Shown here: piece after piece, positions 39,112 through 50,600 of the stretch
Position numbering within the stretch: the stretch's first letter is position 1
How the letters are laid out: every line of letters starts with the position of its first letter
Assembly (NCBI RefSeq): GCF_014529535.1
Contig: NC_050737.1
Coordinates: 1,183,921-1,247,920, forward strand
Length of the DNA: 64,000 nucleotides
Source of the DNA: Bradysia coprophila
Taxonomy: Eukaryota; Arthropoda; Insecta; Diptera; Sciaridae
Direction: 5' to 3'
Notes under the pieces: generated by a model
The model's input: the letters and a program-made list of their open reading frames with translations, nothing else
Databases searched by the model: none
What the model was told of the DNA's origin: nothing
Made by a program: the position numbers and the translations under genes

Positions 39112-40334
39112 TTACAATTTTGACTTTACACTTTCGTAAGTTTTCGGATCGTTGAACATGCAGCCAATCAGTTTGTCTGCATTTTCCGGAACACAAGCAT
39201 ATTTCGTAAAGTCCGTCACACCAGATGCCCTTAGCACATCCTCATCGATCAATAATCCACCGGAATAGTCTCGCGGATTCTGTCGTAAAATTTCGTAAGC
39301 AGCGTCCGCCATAATGCCATCATGCCGTGCGAATTGAAAGCTTTCATCAGACCGTAGCATTCGCAACGCTGCAGTTGCAATAACATATTTAGGCCATAAT
39401 CCGTTTACTGCTACTCCGTCCTGTTTGAACTCATCAGCCATTCCCAGCACGCACATCGACATACCGTACTTTGCCATCGTATAAGCCAGATTTTTGGAAA
39501 ACCACAACGGTGACAAATCTAGCGGCGGTGACATGGTCAGTATATGAGCATGTTTGCTTTTTTGCAAATATGGAAGACAAGCCTTTGATCTGATGGATAT
39601 AATGTCATCTCAAGTATAAAATTCTCATTTCGTAATCCGCCTTTCCATCTTGACTTACACTAAAAATGTTCCTCTCGCATTTATATTATGCATCAGATCA
39701 TATCGCTTCATGTCGGTCTTCAGCGTCGGTTGTAAAGCAATTGCGCTTGCGTTATTGATTAGAATGTCGATTCCGCCGAACTGGAGTTTTTGAAACGAAA
39801 ATGAAAGTAGCAACTTAATGTACGATCTAGATACATAAGAGGAAAACATGACCAGTATACCTTTTCAACAGCCTTCTGCACAGCCAGTTGAATTTGAGCT
39901 TCGTCTCTATTTTAATCAGTGAGAGGTGGAACAATTATTAAGAAAATCGCAGAATAATTCAGACCAACCTGACATCCACAATGCAAGGAAGAGCTTTACC
40001 TCCCGCATCCTCGACTAGGTATCAGACAAAAATCACGAATTAAACAATTTGCTGAACACTTTTTTTGTCGATGTAGTACCTTCCTTAGCGACCGTATAAA
40101 TGGTACCAGGTAGTTTTGGATGTGGCTTATCTGTCTTCGCAGCAATTACAATATTTGCACCGTCACTTGCAGCTTTGAGGGCGATTGCCCGACCGATTCC
40201 TCGCGATGCACCAGTTATGAATATGGTGAGACCACGAAGGTTCCTACACAGCAAATAATGATTTTTGATTTGTATCTATGAAACGAATTGTTCTAAGACA
40301 AAATTTACGGTCTAGCTCTGCTTGGAGTTGCCAT
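39112..40334 (-). CDS. Hsdl2-like short-chain dehydrogenase without SCP2 domain, 6 exons
   Basis: Minus-strand exons are 40334-40309, 40243-40080, 40014-39969, 39906-39861, 39780-39659 and 39589-39112; the CDS is 882 nt, 293 aa. The protein is clearly paralogous to the adjacent Hsdl2 through the SDR domain: TGASRGIG at 19-26, Ser155, Tyr171 and Lys175 are all kept, so it should be catalytically competent. It stops soon after the SDR fold, has no SCP2 domain, and still ends SKL (PTS1), so peroxisomal location is predicted. Exon sizes match Hsdl2 (164 and 122 nt) except that the 92-nt exon is cut into two 46-nt halves by an extra 62-base intron. The start is the ATG beginning MATPSRARP, in phase with exon 2. 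Its promoter faces Saysd1. Confidence 0.92.
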
Positions 40335-40784
40335 TGCTTCAAATGATTTCGTTTCAACTGAAGAACAACAAGAGTAGCGATAAGAAATGTATATATCATG
40401 GAGTATCATTTCACATATTATTCTTATCTTGTTTAACAACCTGTTCGTACATTTTAATAGACTGAGAGCTGATAGGTATATCGCAAAGATGAAGAGTAAA
40501 ATGTTTTTGCGTTCATGTCTTATGCAAGTGCTATGTTACTTGAAAAGTCAAAGAATTTTATCTGACGAACGATACCGAGTCTAACAAATTTATTCCATTG
40601 AAGCCAATGAATCAATTCATCCGCTCGTCTTCATTATGCGTTTGGATCCCGCACTATAAGTTGACGTTACCAGCTGATATGTGTGTTTATTCCCCGTTGA
40701 CATTTCAGTTTGTTTGATTTTGTTTACAAAATACGTAGCGGAACTGCAACACTTTACTGGTGCTTATTTCAATGTTAGCGATTC
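40335..40784. promoter_or_regulatory. Divergent promoter region between Hsdl2-like and Saysd1
   Basis: The start codons of the minus-strand Hsdl2-like gene and the plus-strand Saysd1 are 450 bases apart, so both promoters must lie here or in upstream untranslated exons. No TATA box in a convincing position was found. The role is inferred from gene geometry only. Confidence 0.45.
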
Positions 40785-41402
40785 ATGGAGGCAAAATTAG
40801 AGTCCTATCGTCTTAGAAAGCGTCGCCAGGTCGTTTTCCATAGAATTAAAGACAAATTCTTGAGGATGGTATCGTTTAACCAGCCGAATACGGAGAAAAC
40901 CGAACACGTCATCGAGGTAAACATTAAAATTTTTCAATTTTCGCTGGAATTGGTTTTGCATGAACAACTTGTAAAGATTAGGGAAAGTGTATCGTCAGCA
41001 GAGAACTCTGCGCCACTTCAACCGAAAACCAAAGAGGTTTATCTCCACGATGTCACGCCGGTTACTTCGGATGATGAAAATGACGACGACGACAATCACT
41101 TAATCAAAGCTAATGACGCCCGACCGAATCAAAAGACATGGCTCACCTACATCACCTACTGTCTCTATTTTCTGTTCTGGGCAACGTGCTACGTTATCGC
41201 CATTGAACTGAAATTCGGGACGGTTTATTTTCTGCTTTCCGCCCTATTCGCGGTGTACTTCAATACGAGAACCGGACCGAAACATCAGAATGAAATCAGT
41301 GCGTACAGTGTTTTTAACAAGGATTGTCACAGCATCGACGGAACGTTGAAAGCCGAACAATTCGAGCGTGAGATCCGGTATGGACCATCTAGTGTGAAAT
41401 GA
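40785..41402 (+). CDS. Saysd1: SAYSvFN domain-containing protein 1 homolog
   Basis: A single-exon ORF of 205 aa. The signature SAYSVFN is at residues 172-178, followed by a conserved tail with IDGTLKAEQFEREIRYGP. Two hydrophobic segments (about 120-140 and 144-160) precede it, so the protein is likely membrane-embedded. The N-terminus MEAKLESYRLRKRRQ resembles the start of the vertebrate protein, supporting this ATG. The middle is acidic (DDENDDDDN). SAYSD1 has been described as an ER protein connected with translocon and ribosome quality control; that function is taken from the family, not shown here. A GTAAAC...TTAG stretch at 40917-40981 looks like a small intron, but removing its 65 bases would break the frame, so the ORF is read through. 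The vertebrate protein is slightly shorter (about 180 aa). Confidence 0.9.
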   Translation: MEAKLESYRLRKRRQVVFHRIKDKFLRMVSFNQPNTEKTEHVIEVNIKIFQFSLELVLHEQLVKIRESVSSAENSAPLQPKTKEVYLHDVTPVTSDDENDDDDNHLIKANDARPNQKTWLTYITYCLYFLFWATCYVIAIELKFGTVYFLLSALFAVYFNTRTGPKHQNEISAYSVFNKDCHSIDGTLKAEQFEREIRYGPSSVK

Positions 41403-42913
41403 AATGGATGGCTAAGACAACAGCCTGTTGTTGTAATTAAGGTGAGTGACTATAACTAATGTACTGACATATCCCAAAAATACGTCTTTCCTGCAAACAA
41501 TTTAAATTTAAGTTAAGTAAGTGTCCATGTCAATCCTAGCATGTCACGCAAGGAAGATTGGTCATTTCGTTCAAATAAAAATGTAAAGAAGACACTGCGT
41601 TGTACTGTACAATGAAACAAACGTTCAGCACGTTCTACAATTGAACAATTGAAATTAATCGTAAGCTGCACTGCATGGTGTGGAAACGAAACATTTTAAT
41701 AATCAGCATGCGCTGCTAAGTGCAGTGATGTGCTGTGGTGAAATATAGAAATTAAATGCAATGTAAAGGAGGTCTTTTGCGTGATAAGTTCTGTTGTTTT
41801 AATAAAATTTCGGTTGAACTTTGTGTTGACTTATAGTCTGGTGATCCTTTACTGAAGTGAGATTATTTACAAGTAGGTCCTTGACATTTTTGAAATTAGG
41901 TTTCTGTTCTGAAGTCGGTGTTACAGGTTTTTGCAAGTATTTTTCACAGAGCTGGCTTTGTCAGGAATATAAATTGGAATGGTTTGGAGCAGGGCTTACT
42001 TTAGAGAATTTTAATTTGGTGATTGCTGACATAACAGAACTTTATGTTAGTACAACCGCTACTCGTAAAACTCGCCAGCAATCACAAGCACTGCAAATGA
42101 GGTATCAATGAAAAGCTTAGACAATGTATGTTACGACTAGCATCTTAATTTCACATCAAGCGTCATCAGTACCAGCTCAGACCTGTCTAAAGTTGACACA
42201 GATTTTGAAAAAAATTTCTTGCATTTTTTGCAAACATATATCAATTAATCTAATCAAACTAGGCATGACTCGAAAGTACTTGAGCTCAGCTTTCCAACGA
42301 GCCCACTCTCACCCGGAACGATCATTTATTACGGCCTAAAATTTCGGATAAAAAACACTATTTTTCCAGCTTCGGAGATCCTCCACCAGCAACCAGGTGT
42401 GGCTCGAGACTGTGTGAGGCCTGTTTTGAGGTCTACTGAGGTCAAAGACCTTTCAAACCATGTATATATCCATCCCAGACGAATTTTGATAGGTGGATTT
42501 TCAAAAGAATCCCTCCATACATTTGGAACAGTTAGTACTCAGCTGAAATTTAGCCTACATTTGTGCGTTTCGTATTAAAATTTGGAAGATACCTTTTTAC
42601 TTTTACCAGAATTGGTTTTGTAAAATGTCAGTTTTAAATTGTAGGGTCGCAATAACTAGTGTTCTTTGGAAAACATAAGTATATGAGAATTGAAGCTAAA
42701 TTCGAACGATTTCCACACAAAAATGATCACATCGAACTTTTAAGCGATTGAGGTAAAAGTATGCTATTTTGGTTGATGTAGGGTAGGGGCTGCAACACTC
42801 GACTAGTAATGCAGTGTACTAACATTGATCCCACTGTCAGACCCGTCAGACATATGGGTACAAATATTTTTCGGATTTCAAAATCTAATGTAATTTCGAT
42901 TGATTTTCACCTA

Positions 42914-43034
42914 AAGCTTAGTTTCCACTCACTCCGTTTACGCTCCGTTTGCACTCCGTTTACTAATTAAACAATAAAAAAGGGGCGTGGTTTAGCTAAA
43001 CGGAGCGTAAACGGAGTGAGTGGAAACTAAGCTT
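42914..43034. mobile_element. 121-bp MITE with perfect 37-bp terminal inverted repeats
   Basis: The arms 42914-42950 and 42998-43034 are perfectly complementary and begin AAGCTTAGTTTCCACTCACT. Within each arm CTCCGTTT-type words recur (CTCCGTTTACGCTCCGTTT). There is no ORF. The target-site duplication is unclear because the outermost bases are themselves palindromic. Confidence 0.85.
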
Positions 43035-43649
43035 AAAGATTTACTAAACTTTTGTCGGTACTTGGAGAACGAAAAGTTCAGAAGATTTATTTGAAGTCTT
43101 TTTATTTGCAATAAACCACCTCTTGAAGAGCCATATAGTGACTATTCACACTTTACATACCCTCTTTCGGGTGAAAGCAACCAACGCCTTCAATTTTCTG
43201 AATAGAAAGATTCCCTAATCGATTTTAATTCAAACATGTGACCTTCCGGTATTGATTTTAGTTCGCACAAAAATATTTGATCCTGTAATTATTCAGGAAA
43301 AGCGCACAGGAAAATACTTTTGCTTCTTTCACTCTAGGATCGAAACGTTTTTTCCTTCATATTGTTGGATGATCATACGTACTAATTATTTTGCAATGCC
43401 CACCAGTCTTGACCGTTGTGTCTCCATACGAATAAAGTTTTGTACTGTGGCAATGGAAAGAGTTTTTAGTGAACAAAAATCTATGAAAAATGATGTAAAA
43501 ACATCTTTGTTTTTCTCAGAAAAATGCCAGTTGCTTCGAATAAAAGTTGTTTCTTAAGACTGAATATTTGAGCACAGGTGCAAAAAAAATCAATTAAAAT
43601 CGCTTAAGGTTATGTACTTGCAATCAATAATCATGACGCCGCAGTACTA

Positions 43650-44045
43650 AGGCGCCGTGACGCAAGTCCTATACTACAAAAAAAGAATTTACAAACTAAG
43701 CAATTTACGCACTGACAATTTCGACTCAACCTAAACATAAGAATCAAAAGTGCTTCTGAAAGAACTGACAGCAGTTCAAAAGGCCTTTAAGAGAAAAACG
43801 CAATTCGTCGTGTCATCTCGTACAAAACTAATATCACTAAGGGTGACGTGTTCTGTGTGTTTTAAAGAAAATTTGGTGGCTGATGTCCACACAAACACTT
43901 TCAAGCAGGTATAAAAATGTAGAAAAATTACTTGAAAGAAAGACATTCTTAAGCACTCGTGACACATTCTTTTAATTTTTGCGTTCAGACCCATAATGAG
44001 GCAGTAATATCAGTTATTTTGATGACCTGCGTCACTTCTACCCTT
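43650..44045. mobile_element. Possible MITE of the GTGACGCAAGTCC family
   Basis: The left end has GTGACGCAAGTCC at about 43657 and the right end has its diverged inverted copy, GACCTGCGTCAC, near 44035. An internal stretch with ACTAATATCACTAAGGGTGACG resembles one in the element at 48068-48246. Boundaries are approximate. Confidence 0.45.
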
Positions 44046-44310
44046 TAAGGGTTTTCGGACTTAAAATCGATATCATTTAGGACACTTTTATTTTCAATAA
44101 TGAAAAATGTACAATGGTTTCGTATTTACGTGCGTAAGAAAAGTGAATGATATGAATTTACATAAAAGTGGACATAATAACGATTCGATTATGATAAAAA
44201 GAAATTTGTTCATTTCGTTAACATTTAATTTGATAAACGAACATGCTGAACATTGCCGCTAATTAATCACAGATTATATTACTACAACGTCACCCAATTC
44301 TTGATTAGTA

Positions 44311-44346
44311 TATAAACCAACAGATTGTTCGCACAACACTATCAGT
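44311..44346 (+). promoter_or_regulatory. TATA box and arthropod initiator of the serine protease homolog gene
   Basis: TATAAA at 44311-44316 is followed about 30 bases later by TCAGT at 44342-44346, the arthropod initiator consensus. The predicted transcription start, the A at 44344, leaves a 5' UTR of only 16 bases before the ATG at 44360. Confidence 0.75.
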
Positions 44347-44359
44347 AGGATTGCACATA

Positions 44360-45263
44360 ATGTCCGGTTACATATTCATCTTGCTATTGGCCTTAAGTGC
44401 TACAATTCCAAAATGTTACGCGTATTCATCGTCGATGGAAAATATCGTAACACCGCAAGAAGTAATAAATAATAATCGAACCAGACTTGTTGGCGGTGAT
44501 GGAGCTGTTCCATTAGGTGTTGCACCATTCGTTGCTTCGTTGAGATCATTGGCTAACGTGCACTTTTGTGGGGCTGCCATTCTAAACACTCGATATGTTG
44601 TAACAGCTGCTCAATGTACTGCCGGTCGTACAGCCGCTAATATTAATGTTGTTGTTGGAACAGTTCAACTAGTACCTAGTGGTGTGACACATCGTGGTTC
44701 TGCTATTGTAATGTATCCTCATTTTAATGCAGCCAACTATGTAAACGAGTAAGATTTTAAAGACTGGTTCTTCATGCCCATATTTCAATCGTTTCTCCTA
44801 TAGCATTGCCCTTATATATACGGCGACGGTAATATCATTCACATTAAACATTCAACCCATTTCACTACTTCCGTCCATAATATCTGGTGGTGACGTTGTT
44901 GTGTATGGGTGGGGTTTGGTTCGCAGACCAGGTTATCCAGAGGAAGATGTAAATTATTTACAATTTTTGAAAGCTAATGTAGTTACGAACGAACAATGTC
45001 AATTGGAACATACACCACAATATGCAGCCATCATTACTAACAGAAATCTTTGCGCTCTTGGTGTCAACCCCAACAGTGGTACGTGTTTTGGTGATGAAGG
45101 TGGCCCGCTAGTGTATGTTATTGAAGATCCAAGTGGATTTACACCACCAATTTATCAACTTGCTGGCATTTCATCGTGGCAAGTTCCATGTGGTACGGGT
45201 GTACCTGATGTGTACATACGAATTGCTCCTTATCGCCTATGGATTTTGAGTAACATTCAATAA
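44360..45263 (+). CDS. Secreted S1-family serine protease homolog, catalytically inactive
   Basis: Exons 44360-44748 and 44804-45263 join in phase 2 to give 282 aa. A signal peptide spans about residues 1-21. A short propeptide ends at Arg42, followed by LVGG, where trypsin-like activation would cut. The fold is chymotrypsin-like: the Cys pair around FCGAAI and AAQC, the NDIALI block and VYGWG are all present. Of the catalytic triad only Asp130 remains. The histidine of TAAHC is Gln85 (AAQC) and the serine of GDSGGP is Glu228 (GDEGGP), so it should not hydrolyse peptides. Insect serine protease homologs often act in immunity, melanisation, digestion or reproduction; no clip domain is present, so I do not choose among these. 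The ATG at 44360 is preferred because it directly opens the signal peptide. Confidence 0.93.
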
Positions 45264-46269
45264 AAAAGCGTGCAGTCTGGGAAAAACTTATTTTGTGAAA
45301 TACATTTTCAATTTTACTCAGAATTCATAAAGACTATTTTTCATTCGTTTTTGCTGGTGCCGTCTTCTGTTTAATCAATGATAATTTCATCCATACGTTC
45401 TGCGTGAAACATTGATCACTTGTAGCTAGTTTGGGTGGCAAGTGAAAGACTAATCCAACGAATGTTTTCCTAATTAACAGAATAGTTTCAAGTTTGCGGT
45501 TTCTAAAAAGTAAATACTTTTCGATGTCGCATTTGAACATTTTTCTTAACGAATATCAAACTCATATTAAAATTGGTATTGTTGTGTTAACAAGCATACG
45601 AATTACTCCCAAATTGCTCTTCCATAATGGAAGTTCCATTTGGAAAATTAAAGTTTGGGAATGTTAGCAAAGCTTGTAAAAAAGCTTTTGTTAAACGATG
45701 TGAGCATACCAGCGTAATCAAAACAAATCCTCCTATTACTTTTACAACTCTAGATTGTCTACGTAAATTGAAAGAAAATCGATTCATTTGTTTATTATCA
45801 AGGAGGTCTGGACATAATAATCATTATTCGTGATCGTATTTGGAATGCATTTTTCTTGAGTGTACACTGTATTGATGTTCATATTTTTCAATAGAGAATA
45901 AAATTGTATCTTACCTGACCTTGTTGAGGAAAGACTGCGAAAATTTCGTGTGACAAATATTTTCATTTATTTAACAATTTTGATTACACAATAACACAGG
46001 GCAACAACAGCATCTTCACTTCAATAACAGCCAAAATATTGAAGCGTCAAATATTTTCGAGTGATTTCTTAAAGTTCCTTAACTTTCGCATCTGCTACTT
46101 CTTTAATTGAAGAATTTCTAAAAATCTACCACTTCATTAATTTTAACAGAAATTTTACTATAAAGGACCACAATATCAGGATGTGGAATCCTTCAATCCT
46201 TGCAAACTTTTCACTGTGCTTAGCGAGCCTATTGCTTGCTATATAAATATATTAATAAACAATAATCAT
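45264..46269. other. Convergent intergenic region between the protease homolog and the odorant receptor
   Basis: An AATAA-containing sequence overlaps the protease stop codon (CAATAAAAAAG), giving a likely close polyadenylation site. The remaining kilobase has overlapping short ORFs on both strands without recognisable features. Confidence 0.5.
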
Positions 46270-47698
46270 CTATACTCTTTCCGCGAAAGTTTTTAAAATG
46301 TTGAACATGCTGTACGCATTGTTTAATATCTGAAAAAGAATGGCGGTCAGGCGAATTGAATCAGCTTTATTCTGCTTGAATACAGACCCTTACGAACAAC
46401 TCTAAGGTTAATGGATACAGTTTCAAAATTACTAGTTCCACTGGTTGCTTAAAACGTTCGCCTAATATCAAAATCGATTTCGAACAGAATTGGTATTCAT
46501 ACCAACTGGACTGGAACAAGCAGTAGGACAGCCGGTCACTTGACAAATTTAATTCGTTTCCGAAATAAGTTATCATAAAGACGTCAAAAATGTTGTAAGT
46601 TAGGATGACAATATAAATTATGAATTCCATCGAGTTCTCCGGCTTGTTCTGTGAATGTAGATAAAAGTTTATTTGTAAAGAACCGCTCATTTTTATTGAA
46701 TTATTTACATAACCGAGACAATAAATCGAACCGCAAATGCAAAGACCACTGAAGCCGATTTGTGTTGAATGAATGTGTGATAGAAAGGCCTCTAAATGTC
46801 CGGTTACACTGAGAATAAAATGTTAAGTTTATGTAGTTAGTTCGTCGAGTCTTTGGAACAGATATTTGGTTAATGGTTTCCTACAAAGTCTTTCCAATTC
46901 AATTTCTTACTCAATTATTTCTCGATAAGACTTTATTGCTGCGACTAAATCCTTAGCAAATTGATTTTCCTTTTCCATTTTTGAAATTTTGCGCTTGTTT
47001 CCTGATACGTCTACTACTTCCTCAATGATTCCCATATCTCGTAAATCGTGACCAAGTGCTTCAAATCTTAAACCGCAATTGAGGAATAAGTACCACATTA
47101 TTACCGAAAATAAAATCGATATTGCCGACAGGGCCACTTCGGTTAGAATAAATGTAAATGCAGCCCAGAAAGCAAATTCGCTATGTCGCCAATTCAATGG
47201 AAATCCAATGTTAAAGAAAAGTTTTCTTTCACTTCCGATGAAAGGTACGATAAACATTGCACAAACGCCAATCAAAACGGAACACGAAAAGAAAATTTTC
47301 ATAAAATTCATGAACATTTTCAACCTGTGATTGATTCGTTTCGCTTCGCTTGCATTTTTAATCGAATAGTTTCCGATTTGGTCTAACATTTGTAAAATTT
47401 CATCTTTTCTCCAAATGATGTACAAAATTTTAACCGACATGATCACAGTCATGATTGCAGCTTCGATAAGAAATAGTTTGTCCTCTTTGCCTTCGCTCGT
47501 TAAACTAACTCCTGACAGTAACGAAATGGGTAACAGAAGGGTATAAACTGAAAAGAACAATTTTTTAGCGCTTTCCCTGGGAGTCGCTTCCTCACCGCGA
47601 TGCCACAAACCGAGCCGATAAAAACTTTTTTCGATTTGGATTATTATTGCGTCAACTTTGAACGAACCCATTTTCTTGAATTGTCGCGTATTACTCAT
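46270..47698 (-). CDS. Odorant receptor (insect 7tm_6 family), 3 coding exons
   Basis: Minus-strand exons 47698-46911, 46808-46394 and 46329-46270 join in phases 2 and 0 to give 420 aa, a typical insect OR length. The C-terminal signature is intact: FGNELNLSSDRLSYCLFQSS, a WYE motif, GERFKQPVELVILKLYPL and, in the last exon, ILNNAYSMFNILK. Seven hydrophobic segments are expected, including LFFSVYTLLLPISLL and the FWAAFTFILTEVALSAISIL block. Insect ORs form ligand-gated cation channels with the co-receptor Orco in antennal neuron dendrites; this protein is a tuning OR, not Orco, judging from the lack of resemblance to Orco's long conserved loop. The ATG at 47698 is the first of the frame; a second Met at residue 10 is also possible. 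No neighbouring OR copy was found in the window. Confidence 0.93.
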
Positions 47699-50600
47699 CG
47701 AAAAGATTTTAGAATAGCACTGTCATGCCACAAGAAACTAAGCTCGGAGTTTCAAATCAAATATGTAAACGAAGAAAGCTGACAACTTTTTCTGATATGT
47801 TCCACCTTCGCATTCAATTGAACTTGATATAGACTGTCCGATGCATCGATTTTATGTAACATCCGTCGAATTAATCGAAAATGACAAGGACAAGGAAATT
47901 TAATATGTTCGACAGTTGACCTAATGCCGATTTCAATATTCTAAAACTTACGTATGCACGACGACATCCTGAGCAAAAACCAATCAAGGCAAAAGTATAC
48001 ACGAATACTGCATTTTCTCTATACTTCTCCATACTTTCATATACTGTATCGCCCAAAACCACTTACAGTGAAGGTGTGACGCAAGTCCTTTTATCCACTT
48101 ACTAAAAAACTGATATCGGTGGGGGTGACGCTTACAGCTTCGACTCACAAAAAGAAAAGCGAAAATTGTACAGAAAAAATTCTAGAAAAAAAATTAACAA
48201 AAAAATGTTGCGTCAGTGTGAACGGACTTGCGTAACGGCCCTTCACTAACGTAGGGCCATGATATACCTCCAATTATTCAATATGCTCGGCAAAACACCG
48301 GACGATATTGTGCAACTTATTGTAGATACAAATATCAACGCAAGTTTGACATAAAATTCTTTTGTTTTCAGGTCTTTTGATGATTGAATGGACCAAATTG
48401 TGTATCTTTCGTAAGTTTGAAATTTCAAAATAATTGGAAAAGTCATGAAAACAAAAGAATGATATGTCGAATTCGCGTTGCTATTTGTGTCAACAGTTAT
48501 TCTACTTATTAAAGCAATCGCATTACGCAAGGTCAGTTTTTCTACTACTTGATATTACAAGATGTCAATAGTAGTAGAAGCAAGTATTCGATGATCTTCT
48601 ACTTTTATTTCCCCTCGAGTCTCGGAAAAATTTAAGAAGAAAATTTTACCGAAGCCTTGTTCTTACTAATTTTTTTTTTCTCTTTTCCAGAGAGACAAGG
48701 CCAATTTTTATGGACTACATTTCGACGATAAGCAACGCAATACAAACATTTGTGATAAATATTAATTGTTAAAAGTGAAGAGATACAGAAATCAATAAAA
48801 CAAATCTAAACTATTTTGTTTGTCGACTTTCCTTTCTCAGACATTACAGTTGCTATGCTAGACACATAGCCTGATTCTCGGCATTAAGTATGTACATTTT
48901 GACGCTGGAAAATCCTACCAAACACCACCGGTAGAAATTTTATCAGCTGCAATATCATCTGTAAGATAAGTCAAGCTTAATCCGGCACAGTGGAAAAAAC
49001 CATCTACGTAATGAATTATTTTTAATGGATCCTAGAAACCAGACAGCCAAGCAGAAAAAATTGAAAATTCTTTGAGCCTTTTCTTATTTTCCACAGTAAG
49101 CTGAACTATAAATTAATAACGCACTTCAAGCAAAAGCGGTCATAGTCGACAACTGCCAAATAGAGTAACATTTCGTAAGAAATGGTTTTTTACAGTGTTA
49201 CAGTACCCTATTTAGAGTACCACTCATGCTTGAAGTGCGTCGTATAAATACAATTCAGAGAGCAGTTTAATAAAGTGGTTTTTAGATAATAGACAGTCAT
49301 TGCGAAAAGCATATCACTGCTCTCAGCATCAACACCGAATTAACGAGGGACAATGGAAGATTGAAGTTTTATAAATTATTTTTAATCGTCGTAAAACATT
49401 ATTCTAAACAAAAAAAATTGTTCAACGGTATGTCTCTTAAATGCCCTGATCCTTTTATAAGTTCGTCTCAACGTCAAAACATACAGCCGCCCGCCTGTAA
49501 GAAAATTACCCCATATTTCCCCGTGTTTTTGATTTTACACTGATTTTAGAAATTCTTTTGATTATTGTCGATACCCATGTAGTTCTTGCTGCAGAAGACC
49601 TTACACGTACTTTTTTTCATCGTGACTGGAAACGGCCTCCAGCACATTTTAGGCGGCTGAAAAAATTTGGTCAATTTAGTGTCTAACTTTGCAAACAAAA
49701 TACATTTTATTAAAAAATCTGTGCATTTTAGAGGTGTACCGTAGAACAATTTTTTGCTTAGAGTACCGTTCTGCGACGAATTGGTAAAAACTTCAATCCC
49801 TTATTTTTGTGGTTTTAGTGGTAACACCTACTGCTTAAGATTTACATACAATTGATACAATAAAAACAAGTCACCTATCTTATAAACGAGACATAGAATC
49901 TCTACAACGATTTCATCAGCCTCCGAATCTTTTCTATGAAATGCTAGCAGCTATATACCAATGAAAATTTAGCTCTTCAGTCGAGTCTTCAGTATATTTT
50001 GAGTCAAAATTTTTGACTGTACTTTGCAATGGATAGCCAACCAAAGATCTATTACGAATTTTTTAGTCTTAAAAGGGGCAAGCGTATCGAGAAGAGATCA
50101 CTATATCTTTTACTTCATTTGTGCACAAATACTTTTTCCTAGTGTATGATCCGACATCTATCACTTCAAAATTTTCATCGACAATTCATCGTTAATTCTA
50201 CAATTCATCTTCTCACACGAAGGTATAATCTGCATGCAAAGAAAAACAAATTTTATTGGAAATTGTACTTCTGCATATAGTGTCGAATCCTTGTGATTGG
50301 ACATTGAAATGTCTCTTTATCAATGAGTTCTGTCCCTTGGATTTATTTCTAAAAAGTTACTAAGATGCCTGCAACGTCTTTAAAATGGAATATTCTATGA
50401 CCATCGAATGAGAAAAATCTTCAGAAAATCATTTCAACTATTTTCATCTGACGAACTTTATCGGAAATGTTATTGTTTTGGTCAAAGATCTTTCTGTCTA
50501 TAACGAGATGTACGGGAAGTAATCAAATTTTTAATTTCGTCTAAGCAATTCTTTCCTTTCTGTCTATCAACACTATTGTGTTGTCGGAAAATCAGTAATC

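Larger units (their letters stand above)
41403..44310. other. Intergenic region with MITEs
   Basis: No gene is supported in these 2.9 kb. A 121-bp MITE lies at 42914-43034. A possible element bounded by GTGACGCAAGTCC (near 43657) and its inverted match near 44035 occupies much of the right end. Short ORFs (41857-42111, 43252-43557) have no recognisable features. Confidence 0.5.

Noticed and set aside
40917-40981. Apparent small intron in Saysd1
   Set aside because: The GT and AG ends look acceptable, but removing 65 bases shifts the frame away from the SAYSVFN region. Other nearby AG sites also break the frame.
47871-48530. Minus-strand ORFs just upstream of the odorant receptor
   Set aside because: They were tested as extra receptor exons or a second receptor. 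Neither shows 7tm_6 motifs, and part of the region is MITE sequence.
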